Of a stretch of DNA of 64,000 nucleotides, positions 9,401-15,725 are shown piece by piece. This stretch comes from Mycobacterium sp. 1164985.4 (GTDB lineage: Bacteria; Actinomycetota; Actinomycetes; Mycobacteriales; Mycobacteriaceae): positions 1-64,000 of the forward strand of contig NZ_LZMD01000011.1 in assembly GCF_001668575.1 (NCBI RefSeq), read 5' to 3'. The translations under genes and the position numbers were made by a program. Below the pieces are notes generated by a model that was not told where the DNA came from, did no database searches, and worked only from the letters and a program-made list of their open reading frames with translations. Positions within the stretch are counted from its first letter, which is position 1; every line of letters begins with the position of its first letter.

Positions 9401-9536
9401 CCTCATCGTCGGCTGCGGACTGTTGCTCGACACCTTCCTCGTCCGCACTCTCACCGTCCCCGCCATCGCCACACTTCTCCGCGAAGCAAGCTGGTGGCCC
9501 AGCACACCGCACCCCACCGCGCTCCGGGGCCGCTAG
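6471..9536 (+). CDS. MmpL-family RND transporter (island cargo)
   Basis: This inner-membrane RND transporter has 1021 residues from the ATG at 6471, which overlaps the preceding stop. It has a first transmembrane helix near residues 40-60, a periplasmic domain, a five-helix bundle, a second large periplasmic domain (about 450-840) rich in Gln/Ala/Leu coiled-coil-like repeats, and a second helix bundle. Proton-relay motifs are present in both halves (GTDYTVFLISRYHEQRRAG and GADYNMLLVSRLREESG). MmpL proteins export lipids, siderophores or drugs driven by protons. With a P450 and thioesterase in the same island, export of a modified lipid or efflux of a hydrophobic toxin is plausible. The substrate cannot be deduced. 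Confidence 0.93.
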   Translation: MTDTDATVADTAASVHRRRDGPAASSEYSPQLAGLGTFVVRHKALVFGVWIGAAVVLALLFPQLETVVRQQSVDLVPRDAPSLQTVDRMSAAFSEQGSKTMLFVAMEDPAGLTLTARQHYANLVSRLRADTTHVLLVQDLLADPVTAAQAVSQDGKAWYLPVGVAGTLGDPAAAESVRAVRDITAKEFAGTPITAHVTGPPATFSDMIASAEHDLLFISIATAGMIALILLIVYRSVFTALLPLLVIGLSLAVGRGVLSALGEAGMPVSQFTVAFMTAILLGAGTDYTVFLISRYHEQRRAGAPADQAAIYATASIGRVILASAATVAFAFLAMVFARLSVFAALGPACAIAVLFGFLATVTLLPPVLALAARRGIGDPKPDRTRRYWNSVAVAVVRHPTPLLLLSLTILIALSAVAATIQISYDDRKGQPATTASNQGYQLLDRHFRKDIAIGEFLVVENPTDMRTGKGLADLDEMASRIAQIPGVTKVSGVTRPAGARLDQAQLSWQNGQIGNKMASAAADGNARKDDLAKLTSGADQLAAGLAKLDTTLRSALTPLTGILNQAQSAGARIDQLRPLLQQLSATAPNIDQAIQSGPGIRPLAEQAQNAIATVDSLVGALNTSPWCTTTPQCAQIRDQVQILVTLRNNGFFNQVADLGDRYNPAANATVTGTLTNVQTAVSSMNKAFGALGNPADMAANIGRLQDGISQLASGAQALATGVHTLADSNIQMLSGMSQIATQLQNSARATAGSDSASGFYLPANAFDNRQFADVAKLFLSPDGKTARFAIESSYDPYSGEATHLAQQMVEVANAARPNTSLANATVSVAGFPAVNADIQRLLWSDFTLLAVATLLVVGLILFLLLRAVLAPLYLLGTVVLNYLASMGIGVLVFQWGLGHQIAWPVPLIALIILVAVGADYNMLLVSRLREESGRNIRVGVLRTVASTGSVITSAGLIFAASMFGLMVGSIAIMIQIGLIVGCGLLLDTFLVRTLTVPAIATLLREASWWPSTPHPTALRGR

Positions 9537-9689
9537 CCACTGCCCGCCCATTGAACGACCCATTCAAAATCACACTCCGCAACAGGCTCGGTGCCCGATG
9601 CTCAACGCCGTCCCCGCAAACCCGAAGGCACAGGCCTACTGATAACTCCGTTCTCCACGACCAACCGACGCTCAATCCCATCGTGGGAT

Positions 9690-10208
9690 TTAGATGTTGG
9701 ACCACGGCTCGAATTCGTCGTCTACGTGGACTCCGGGGCTGGTCTGCCCGCTGCCGCCAGCATCACGCGGGAACGACCGCAACAGGTCCTCAGCACCGCC
9801 AAGCGACACGATTGACTCAATCAAGCGAGCGGCCTCATTGGCGAACTCAACGTCACTGATGGTCGGGCCGACCGCGAAACGGGTCGGCGCGTCGAGACCG
9901 TAGAGCTTGGCGAGGCTATCGAGGGTGCGCAGCACAATCCTGGCGGCGTGGGCGTCGCCGGTCGTCGTAGCGGGCCAGAACGCCAGCAAGATCGCCTCAA
10001 GGCGCGCTGAGTGCACAGCCCGCAGCTCGTCAATCGACTCGGCTTCGCGGCGAGCAAGCAACCGCGACACCGCATGTCGAGCGCCGCTTTCGTCGCTGTA
10101 GTTGAGCTCGGCGGCGATCCGGGCGTAGGTGTGGCCCTGGACCCTCAGTTCTACCGCGTGCAGCGCGCGCTGACGCTCGTCGGGCTGGCGCACGGCGTTA
10201 TTGGTCAT
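9690..10208 (-). CDS. HTH protein of the element, possibly terminase small-subunit-like
   Basis: The protein is 172 residues from the ATG at 10208, preceded by GGGGGAG. The N-terminal part (DERQRALHAVELRVQGHT then YARIAAELNYSDESGARHAV) looks like a helix-turn-helix of the kind used by phage terminase small subunits and resolvase-like regulators. The middle (RLEAILLAFWPA, RTLDSLAKLYGLDAP) is a pattern I associate with phage packaging proteins. It is the last gene of the minus-strand replication module. If it is a small terminase, the element could redirect phage packaging. That is speculative, and a transcription factor is the alternative. Confidence 0.55.
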   Translation of the reverse strand: MTNNAVRQPDERQRALHAVELRVQGHTYARIAAELNYSDESGARHAVSRLLARREAESIDELRAVHSARLEAILLAFWPATTTGDAHAARIVLRTLDSLAKLYGLDAPTRFAVGPTISDVEFANEAARLIESIVSLGGAEDLLRSFPRDAGGSGQTSPGVHVDDEFEPWSNI

Positions 10209-10260
10209 CGGTGTTCTCCCCCTGAGGTTCGGACGGCCATTGGTCGGACAGCAGGATGAG

Positions 10261-10545
10261 TCACAGCACTCGCGGCACTCGGGCACGTTTGGCCGCCGCC
10301 AGTCGCATGTCGTCGGCGTCACCGAGGCCGACGTAGTTCCGGCCTCTGACCTTGATGACGTAGACGCGGCCCTTGTCCCACAGAGCGATCAGCCGCTCGC
10401 CTTTGCGATCGTGCGAGCCGGGCAGTCGCCGCCTGATCACGGCCCACGGATGTAAACCCTCGCCACCCGCGTCGCTGAGCGCCTCCAACAACGCGGCGTC
10501 GATCTGGTCGTCGGTAGGTTGGGTGAGATTGCGCAGTTCGGTCAT
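10261..10545 (-). CDS. Small protein of the element, unknown function
   Basis: This 94-residue protein starts MTELRNLTQPTDDQIDAALL and contains a basic central segment (WAVIRRRLPGSHDRKGERL) followed by WDKGRVYVIKVRGRNYVGL, which could form a small winged-helix or SH3-like unit. I do not recognise the family. GAGGAG lies about 10 bases before the ATG. It lies between the primase and the HTH gene, on the same strand and immediately after the inverted repeat at 10590-10678, so it probably belongs to the replication or regulation module. Confidence 0.6.
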   Translation of the reverse strand: MTELRNLTQPTDDQIDAALLEALSDAGGEGLHPWAVIRRRLPGSHDRKGERLIALWDKGRVYVIKVRGRNYVGLGDADDMRLAAAKRARVPRVL

Positions 10546-10589
10546 CTCCGATGGCTCCTCGGGTTAGCTGACGGCGAGCGATTCCCCAC

Positions 10590-10678
10590 GTGTTCCAAGT
10601 GTTCCGACCCTCCGGGAGCTTTCCTACGCGATAGGGCTACATGCGAAGGTTCCCGGGAGGTCGGAACAGTTGGAACAC
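10590..10678. repeat. 20-bp inverted repeat with GTTCC iterons beside the primase gene
   Basis: The 20 bases at 10590-10609 (GTGTTCCAAGTGTTCCGACC) recur inverted at 10659-10678 with one mismatch. Each arm itself holds two GTTCC/GGAAC units about 10 bases apart, and a CCGGGAG-type segment extends the symmetry inward. The 49-bp centre is less GC-rich. In P4-like elements the primase recognises repeats at its origin, so this is a candidate replication origin or a regulatory site for the two genes that follow. Confidence 0.55.
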
Positions 10679-10706
10679 TTTGGGCGTGTGCATAGGTCAT
10701 CGCCTT

Positions 10707-13310
10707 TCACGCTCCTTGAACCGAGTGGCCGAAGAGGTCTCGTCCGCGCCGAACCTCGTCCTCGAGAGTGCTAAAGCGGACACCGGACCACACCCATTGC
10801 GGTGCCTTGGACGACCGTGCCGGGGGCACGAGTGTGCCGAAGGCGTCGTTTGCCAGCCGCGCGGGACGTGCCAGGCCGTCGAGCTTGCGAGTCTTGACCT
10901 TCTCGACCATGTGCCGCCTGGTCTCCTGATGGTCGGCGAAACGCGCCGTGAACGTTTCCCGCGTCCAATCCTTGTGCCCATTTTCGTTCAGCCAGGCGTT
11001 GAAGTCGTCGCACAACTCGCTCGACAGGATCTTGCCGGCTGCGTCAGCGGTCAGCCGCTCGGTCCAATAACCCAGCACACGGTCCGTCTCGGCCCGCCAC
11101 GCCCGCGTGTCCTCCTCGACCCGTTCGGTCGGCCGCAGCGCCGCAGCGGGGTTGGCGTACCAGGCCACTGCACCCTCGACCGCCCACGTCACCAGGGCAT
11201 CGTGCTGGCCGTCAGCGCCCTCGCTGACCCGGTGCTTGAGCGTGGGGTCGCCGAGCCGGTCGGTGTCGCGCACCATCTCCTCGGGGCGCTGGACGTAGGC
11301 GTACGGGAACGCCAGCAGGGCCAGCCGCCGCCAGGTTCCGTGATCTGTCTGGTCGATGATCGGCCGGTGGTTGGTGTTGACGATCAGGGTGTGGCTGGAC
11401 CGAAACGTCATGTTGTCCTGGTACAGGCGGCGGGCGGTGATGTAATCCACGTCGGTCATGCGCTTGATCGCGGTCACGTCCAGCGAGCGGCCCTCGGTCA
11501 GTTCCTCACCGATGACCAGCCGCCGCCCCCGCAGGTCGGCCCGCTCGGTGCTGTGGTCGTTACCCTTCTCAGCTGAAAACAGCCGCGATGACGCGGTGTG
11601 TGCGTAGCTGCCCAACGCGGGGAACAGCCCACCGGTCGTCAGTGCGCTCTTGCCGTTCTCGCCGCCGCCCTGCAACAAAACGATGCCGGCAGACATATGG
11701 CCCGTGATGCCCTGCCCAATCCGGCGCTGAAACCACGCACGCTCGGCCTCGGGCAGCGCCGAGAGCACTTTGTCCACATCGGGGTGGGTGTAGCCGGGCC
11801 GGTAGCGCCCCCGTGTGGTCCTGGTCATCAATAGCTCGGGATCGTGCGGAAGCAACTCGCCCGTTCGCAGGTCCACGACGCCGCCGGGAGTGTTCAGTAA
11901 GTCGGGGTCGGCGTCGAGCGCGTCGGCGTCGATTTCGACGATGTTTCCGGCGAGCTTGAGGATGGCGCTGATGCGTGAGGCGGACCCGACTTTCTTCCAC
12001 GCTTCGATGGACTCGGACAGGTCGCTGTTGAAGGGGTCGGCTTCCAGCTTGCACACCAGGAACTTGATCCGTTTGATGATGAACTTCCGCAGGGCCTCGG
12101 TCGGTGGCCCGTCGCCGCACTCGCGCCAGTGGGTACCGGTCCATTGCAGCCAGCCGATTCCCCGCACCCGCAGAAACCTGCCGCTCAGTACCTTGACGGC
12201 GACGTCCTCGGCTAGCCCGGCATCGGTGAACCGTGCCTGACCCGGCATCTTGCCGTCGTCGCCGTCGGCGTCAGTGTCGGCGTCGTCCTGGGTGTCCTCA
12301 GAGGCGAGCCGGGTCGCGTCGCGGTCGTCGGTGATCTTGCGCCAGCACGCCGCCACGTCATCGTCGCGGCGTTCTTCCAGGCGCTCGGCGAGGTCGTCGC
12401 GTTGCTCGCCCGCCCATCGGGCATGCGGCAAGCTAAGACCGGCATCGTAGACGGCCGCGACGACGCGCATAGTGTCGGCCGAACGGTCTGGCGGACTGGT
12501 CACGTAGTCCAGCGCCGCACGGACGTCGGGATACGCGTTGAGGTCGAACGGCACCGGTTCGGCGTCAGTGTCGGCATCGGGCGTCGATGCCGTGGTCTTG
12601 GTCGTCCTGGCCTTGGTCGTCCTGGCCTTGGTGCCGCCGGGCGGCGACGCATCTGGCAAGGTGACGCCGAGCCGATCGGCCAGCGCGGCGGCGTCCCAGC
12701 GCACACCAGCGGGCCGGATTAGCCACTCGACCGGCGCGGACTGACCACCTCGGGCTTGACCTTTGTGGTTCAGTGTGCCGGGCGGGCGCAACATGTCGTT
12801 TGGCTTGATCTTGGCGTCGGCGTCGCCGAGGTGGGCACCGAGCGCCCGGCACAGAGCCGTGTGCTGGTATAGCGGCACCGGACCGGCCAGGTCCACGTAG
12901 ACGTGGGCGTGGCCCGGCGAGCCGGTCGAGACCGCCCATCCACCGAGGTCGGCCACCTTATCCAGCGGACAATCGCCATCGATGTCGGTGTGAACCTTGG
13001 TGAGCGAAACGGCGCCACCGGGTGTGCGTTTGGTGCCCGTCATCACGTATGGACATACATATACGTCGTGGGTCTCCCCCATGCGGTCCAGTACGTCAGC
13101 GAGCTGATCGGCATCGACGGGCCAGACGTAGTGCCGCTGGCTCCATCGGGCGTTGGGATTTGAGTCGGTGCGCTTGAACGAGTACGTGCCCGAACCGGCG
13201 ATATAACCTGCCCTCCCGACGGCGATGTGGGCATAGCCCTCGGTGTCGCCGAACACGGCACGCAGGTAGTCACTTGTGGCGTCGGCGGCGACATTCTGAT
13301 TGCTAGGCAC
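10707..13310 (-). CDS. P4-type primase-polymerase/SF3 helicase
   Basis: The protein is about 867 residues from the GTG at 13310, which has AAAGG upstream; a TTG at 13355 would add 15 residues. The N-terminal half is an archaeo-eukaryotic-type primase: HTDIDGD near residue 109 supplies the metal-binding acidic residues, STGSPGHAHVYVDL the sGxH motif, and LRPPGTLNHK follows. A linker rich in Thr, Asp and Ala leads to the D5/P4-type helicase, with Walker A GGGENGKS at about 550, Walker B-like RRLVIGEEL and a motif C-like HTLIVNTNHRP. Such proteins prime and unwind their own element's origin. This implies that the island replicates autonomously after excision. Confidence 0.9.
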   Translation of the reverse strand: MPSNQNVAADATSDYLRAVFGDTEGYAHIAVGRAGYIAGSGTYSFKRTDSNPNARWSQRHYVWPVDADQLADVLDRMGETHDVYVCPYVMTGTKRTPGGAVSLTKVHTDIDGDCPLDKVADLGGWAVSTGSPGHAHVYVDLAGPVPLYQHTALCRALGAHLGDADAKIKPNDMLRPPGTLNHKGQARGGQSAPVEWLIRPAGVRWDAAALADRLGVTLPDASPPGGTKARTTKARTTKTTASTPDADTDAEPVPFDLNAYPDVRAALDYVTSPPDRSADTMRVVAAVYDAGLSLPHARWAGEQRDDLAERLEERRDDDVAACWRKITDDRDATRLASEDTQDDADTDADGDDGKMPGQARFTDAGLAEDVAVKVLSGRFLRVRGIGWLQWTGTHWRECGDGPPTEALRKFIIKRIKFLVCKLEADPFNSDLSESIEAWKKVGSASRISAILKLAGNIVEIDADALDADPDLLNTPGGVVDLRTGELLPHDPELLMTRTTRGRYRPGYTHPDVDKVLSALPEAERAWFQRRIGQGITGHMSAGIVLLQGGGENGKSALTTGGLFPALGSYAHTASSRLFSAEKGNDHSTERADLRGRRLVIGEELTEGRSLDVTAIKRMTDVDYITARRLYQDNMTFRSSHTLIVNTNHRPIIDQTDHGTWRRLALLAFPYAYVQRPEEMVRDTDRLGDPTLKHRVSEGADGQHDALVTWAVEGAVAWYANPAAALRPTERVEEDTRAWRAETDRVLGYWTERLTADAAGKILSSELCDDFNAWLNENGHKDWTRETFTARFADHQETRRHMVEKVKTRKLDGLARPARLANDAFGTLVPPARSSKAPQWVWSGVRFSTLEDEVRRGRDLFGHSVQGA

Positions 13311-13449
13311 TGCCAATTGCCTTTCGTTCTGCGGCGACCGCCCGGCTAAGGCCAACCGCCCTGCGGTGCATGGATTCTGAGGCTTTCCGTCGGACGAAGC
13401 CAGGGATCGGGGCCAGAAGCCAATCCGAATCCAACGCCCGAGCCGACGG

Positions 13450-13674
13450 TCAGTCGTTAGGCGTCCCGCTATCGGCGTCGAGCATTCGAAGAACCGCCGC
13501 CGAGGGAACTCGCAGTCGGCGCCCCAGGCGGATTACTGGGATTGAGCCTTCCCGAGCTAGGTCGTAGGCGAGGCTTCTACCGATTCCCATTACTTGGGCG
13601 CACGCCTCCACCGAGATCGTCGGACTGCTGCGCAACTCGTCCATCACATCCAGCACCGCTGCGTTGTTTTTCAT
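13450..13674 (-). CDS. AlpA/Xis-like excisionase or HTH regulator
   Basis: This 74-residue protein has a winged-helix MerR/AlpA-type fold: ISVEACAQVMGIGRSLAYDL is the recognition helix region and GSIPVIRLGRRLRVPSAAV the characteristic wing. Excisionases of tyrosine-integrase elements have exactly this size and pattern. It is divergent from the gene coupled to the integrase and upstream of the primase on the same strand, so it may direct excision and control the replication genes. No ribosome binding site is visible before the ATG at 13674, so a leaderless mRNA is possible. Confidence 0.8.
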   Translation of the reverse strand: MKNNAAVLDVMDELRSSPTISVEACAQVMGIGRSLAYDLAREGSIPVIRLGRRLRVPSAAVLRMLDADSGTPND

Positions 13675-13694
13675 ACCGCTAGTGTGTGCAGGTG

Positions 13695-13724
13695 TTGACC
13701 CGTACTTCAAGTTACGACTACGGT
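13695..13724 (+). promoter_or_regulatory. Promoter for the integrase operon, giving a leaderless mRNA
   Basis: TTGACC (13695-13700) and TACGGT (13719-13724) are spaced by 18 bases. A start site about seven bases downstream would coincide with the ATG at 13732. No ribosome binding site precedes that ATG. Leaderless transcripts are common in mycobacteria. Prediction only. Confidence 0.5.
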
Positions 13725-13731
13725 ACAAATT

Positions 13732-14349
13732 ATGGCAAGGAACCGGCTCGATTTCGTCCGTCCCGGGACTGTCTCTGGGCAAATCGCAGAAGTCAGCGCC
13801 CTGATAGGCAACGAACACGTGCACTACCGTGACGGCCCTGACGGCAAGCCCATCGCCTACTCCGCTCCGGGTATTGACACCAAAATCACGCTCTCGGGGC
13901 ACCCATTCGTGTATGGGGTCCGGGCCAGAGAGGCCTCCGAAGGCCCGGAAGTCATGGAGCTGCACATCGACTCGCCCGAGCACGACGTACCGATAACACC
14001 CGCGGATCTACGCAAGCTTGCGCGGTATCTCGACCGCCTCGCGCACGCCGCCACCGTGGGCCTTGACCCGACCACACAAGCGTTTCTCAATCCAGAGAAG
14101 CCACCACCCAAACGACCTGGACCACATGGGCATTCGGATACTCATTACGCTTCGATAGCCGAGTTCGCGAAACAGGCTCATCGCGATCGCCAAAAGAACG
14201 GCCTGAGCGTCCGCCGTGCAATCGCCGAGCACTATCAGGTCTCAGTTGACACTGCAAACAAGTGGCTCGCCCGCGCACGCAAGGCTGGCCACCTCCAGGC
14301 CGGAGACCTTGGCGGCAAACCTAAACCACGGAAGGGCTCAAGCAAATGA
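13732..14349 (+). CDS. HTH-containing protein coupled to the integrase
   Basis: The 205-residue protein has a C-terminal part (RAIAEHYQVSVDTANKWLARARKAGHL) that is a clear helix-turn-helix, followed by a basic Lys/Pro/Gly tail. The N-terminal 110 residues are acidic, beta-rich-looking and unrecognised. Its stop overlaps the integrase ATG as ATGA, so the two are translated together. Proteins of this layout are often seen before integrases in actinobacterial integrative elements; a role as integration cofactor or regulator is inferred. Confidence 0.7.
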   Translation: MARNRLDFVRPGTVSGQIAEVSALIGNEHVHYRDGPDGKPIAYSAPGIDTKITLSGHPFVYGVRAREASEGPEVMELHIDSPEHDVPITPADLRKLARYLDRLAHAATVGLDPTTQAFLNPEKPPPKRPGPHGHSDTHYASIAEFAKQAHRDRQKNGLSVRRAIAEHYQVSVDTANKWLARARKAGHLQAGDLGGKPKPRKGSSK

Positions 14350-15518
14350 CCGGCGAATCTCGACACCGCGGCGAACGCACCGACAGCTCGGTCAGGAAGC
14401 TTCCCTCCGGAAAGGGCTGGCGCGCACGACCCAGCCTTGGGACCGATCCAGTTAGCGGCAAGCAGATTCGGCCGACCAAGATCTTCGCCACCAAAAAAGA
14501 GGCGCAGGACTGGGTGAGCGAACAGCGTCAACAGTGGAGAGAACACACCTGGACGCCAAAATCTACGCAGACGTTCGATGATGTCGCCAACCACTGGCTC
14601 AAGCTGCGCCACGCCGACCCATCCATCGGGCCGAATACCGTTCGCGCCGACCGTGAGTCGCTCGCCTACGCCCGCCGGGCGTTTGGCGCGGTGCCGGTCC
14701 AGAAGCTCACCCCGTCGGCGCTTGCCGACTGGTCAGCGACGCTGACCGGCAAGGGCGGCAAGGCGCTGGCACCCGCCACCAAGCGCCGCGCAATCGTCCG
14801 ACTCAAGTCGGTAATGGCGCACGCCCGCAAAATGCGCTGGCTCACCTATGACCCCTCGGCTGACCTAACCTCACCCGAGCAAAAGGTCGTCATCGCGACT
14901 GCCGCCGAGGACATCTGGACGCCCGACCAGATGGGCAAGTTTCTCGATCACGTCGCCGCCCACCGCCTCGGCGGGTGCTTCGCGCTTACGCTCCTCGGGC
15001 TTCGCCGTGAGGAAGTCGGCGGGCTGCGGTGGTCGGACCTCGACCTGGAAACCGGCGCGCTAAAAATCCGACAGGCCCGCGTGGACATCAACGGGCGCGA
15101 CATGATTGTGCCCACCAAGACAGACCGTAGCGCCCGCGATCTGCCGGTGCCGCCGCGCGAGCTAACAATGATCAAGGCCATGCGATCGGTGCACCTGCGC
15201 GAGCGCCTGGCTCTGGGCCGACCGCTGGCCGACGCCGACCTGTTGCTCTCAAGGGCCGACGGCACGTCGCTGCCGGTGCGCGACTACAGCCGTGAGTTCA
15301 CCGCCCAGCGCAACGCTGCGGGCCTCAAGGCGATCACGCTCGGGAAGCTGCGGCACTCCAACATCTCTCGGATGCGCGCGGCGGGCGTCGCCGCCGACGT
15401 CGTGGCCGCGTGGCACGGCCACACCGAGCGGATGACTCAGGCGGTCTACGGGCGCGTGACCGACGACCGGCTGACCGCTGCGTCGGCGGCGTTCTCGGCA
15501 ACCGTAGGACAGAGTTAG
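14346..15518 (+). CDS. Tyrosine recombinase (integrase) of the island
   Basis: This 390-residue phage-type integrase has an N-terminal arm-binding region with basic residues and an SAM-like core-binding domain at about 75-170 (TFDDVANHWLKLRHADPS). The catalytic domain shows Arg220 in LGLRREEVGGLRW, Lys in PTKTDRSARDLP, Arg336 in LGKLRHSN, His in AAWHGHTERM and Tyr368 in AVYGRV. The usual first His of box II (H-x-x-R) is Gly333 here, a notable difference that may be a family variant. The gene ends about 80 bases from the tRNA-Ala copy and overlaps candidate arm sites. It should catalyse recombination at the 48-bp core. Confidence 0.93.
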   Translation: MTGESRHRGERTDSSVRKLPSGKGWRARPSLGTDPVSGKQIRPTKIFATKKEAQDWVSEQRQQWREHTWTPKSTQTFDDVANHWLKLRHADPSIGPNTVRADRESLAYARRAFGAVPVQKLTPSALADWSATLTGKGGKALAPATKRRAIVRLKSVMAHARKMRWLTYDPSADLTSPEQKVVIATAAEDIWTPDQMGKFLDHVAAHRLGGCFALTLLGLRREEVGGLRWSDLDLETGALKIRQARVDINGRDMIVPTKTDRSARDLPVPPRELTMIKAMRSVHLRERLALGRPLADADLLLSRADGTSLPVRDYSREFTAQRNAAGLKAITLGKLRHSNISRMRAAGVAADVVAAWHGHTERMTQAVYGRVTDDRLTAASAAFSATVGQS

Positions 15519-15542
15519 GACACTCGGGCGGGATAGGACACC
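15504..15542 (+). repeat. Right cluster of TAGGACA repeats (candidate integrase arm sites)
   Basis: TAGGACA units occur at 15504, 15515 and 15533 (GTAGGACA, TTAGGACAC, ATAGGACACC). The first two are 11 bases apart, the same spacing as the left pair at 2035 and 2046. They overlap the end of the integrase gene and lie just inside the core repeat. This suits binding by the integrase N-terminal domain. Confidence 0.5.
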
Positions 15543-15556
15543 GGCCCGCAAACAAG

Positions 15557-15592
15557 AAACCCGCCCCGGTCAATGGTCGGAGCGGGTTTTTT
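15557..15592. terminator. Bidirectional rho-independent terminator between integrase and tRNA-Ala
   Basis: AACCCGC and GCGGGTT form the stem, closed further by CCGG/CGG-like pairs, with six T residues at 15587-15592 for transcripts from the integrase. The opposite strand also ends in a T-rich tract, so it can stop the tRNA transcript. It resembles the hairpin at 1837-1865 and was probably brought in by the island. Confidence 0.75.
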
Positions 15593-15595
15593 AGA

Positions 15596-15643
15596 AGTGG
15601 AGCTAAGGGGATTCGAACCCCTGACCCCCACACTGCCAGTGTG
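15596..15643. repeat. attR: direct repeat inside tRNA-Ala
   Basis: This is the right copy of the 48-bp repeat, continuous with the intact tRNA 5' half at 15644-15670. The island therefore restores the complete tRNA on integration. Confidence 0.85.
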
Positions 15644-15670
15644 GTGCGCTACCAGCTGCGCCATAGCCCC
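15598..15670 (-). tRNA. tRNA-Ala (anticodon GGC)
   Basis: On the minus strand the gene starts GGGGCTATGGCGCAGCTGG. The acceptor stem GGGGCTA pairs with TAGCTCC, the D-arm carries GGTAGC, the anticodon stem CCACA/TGTGG encloses CTGGCAG with anticodon GGC, and the T-arm holds TTCGAAT. The discriminator base is A and CCA is not encoded. It is 73 bases and reads Ala codon GCC. Its 3' part is supplied by the integrated island. Confidence 0.96.
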
Positions 15671-15725
15671 TGAAGTCGTGCCCATCGAAGTTACACCACC
15701 TGCGGGAAGCGCTCAAAATCGCTGG

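Larger units (their letters stand above)
1874..15643. mobile_element. 13.8-kb integrative island in tRNA-Ala(GGC), satellite-like core with MmpL/CYP450 cargo
   Basis: The boundaries are a 48-bp direct repeat (1874-1921 and 15596-15643, one mismatch) made of the 3' part of tRNA-Ala plus two flanking bases. The tyrosine integrase lies next to the intact tRNA, as in tRNA-targeting islands. From right to left the element holds: integrase, HTH-like protein, Xis-like protein, P4-type primase-helicase, two small genes, then MmpL, a small protein, TetR, thioesterase, TetR, CYP450 and TetR. I see no capsid, portal or lysis genes, so it is not a complete prophage. Integrase plus Xis plus primase resembles phage satellites or integrative plasmids. 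The cargo half is inferred to have been acquired with the island because it lies inside the repeats. Confidence 0.82.

Noticed and set aside
7514..9859. Arg/His/Pro-rich plus-strand frames inside and past the MmpL gene
   Set aside because: They are out-of-frame readings of the MmpL gene; composition is not protein-like.
1874..15643. Reading the island as a complete prophage
   Set aside because: No capsid, portal, tail or lysis genes are present; only integration and replication functions plus cargo.
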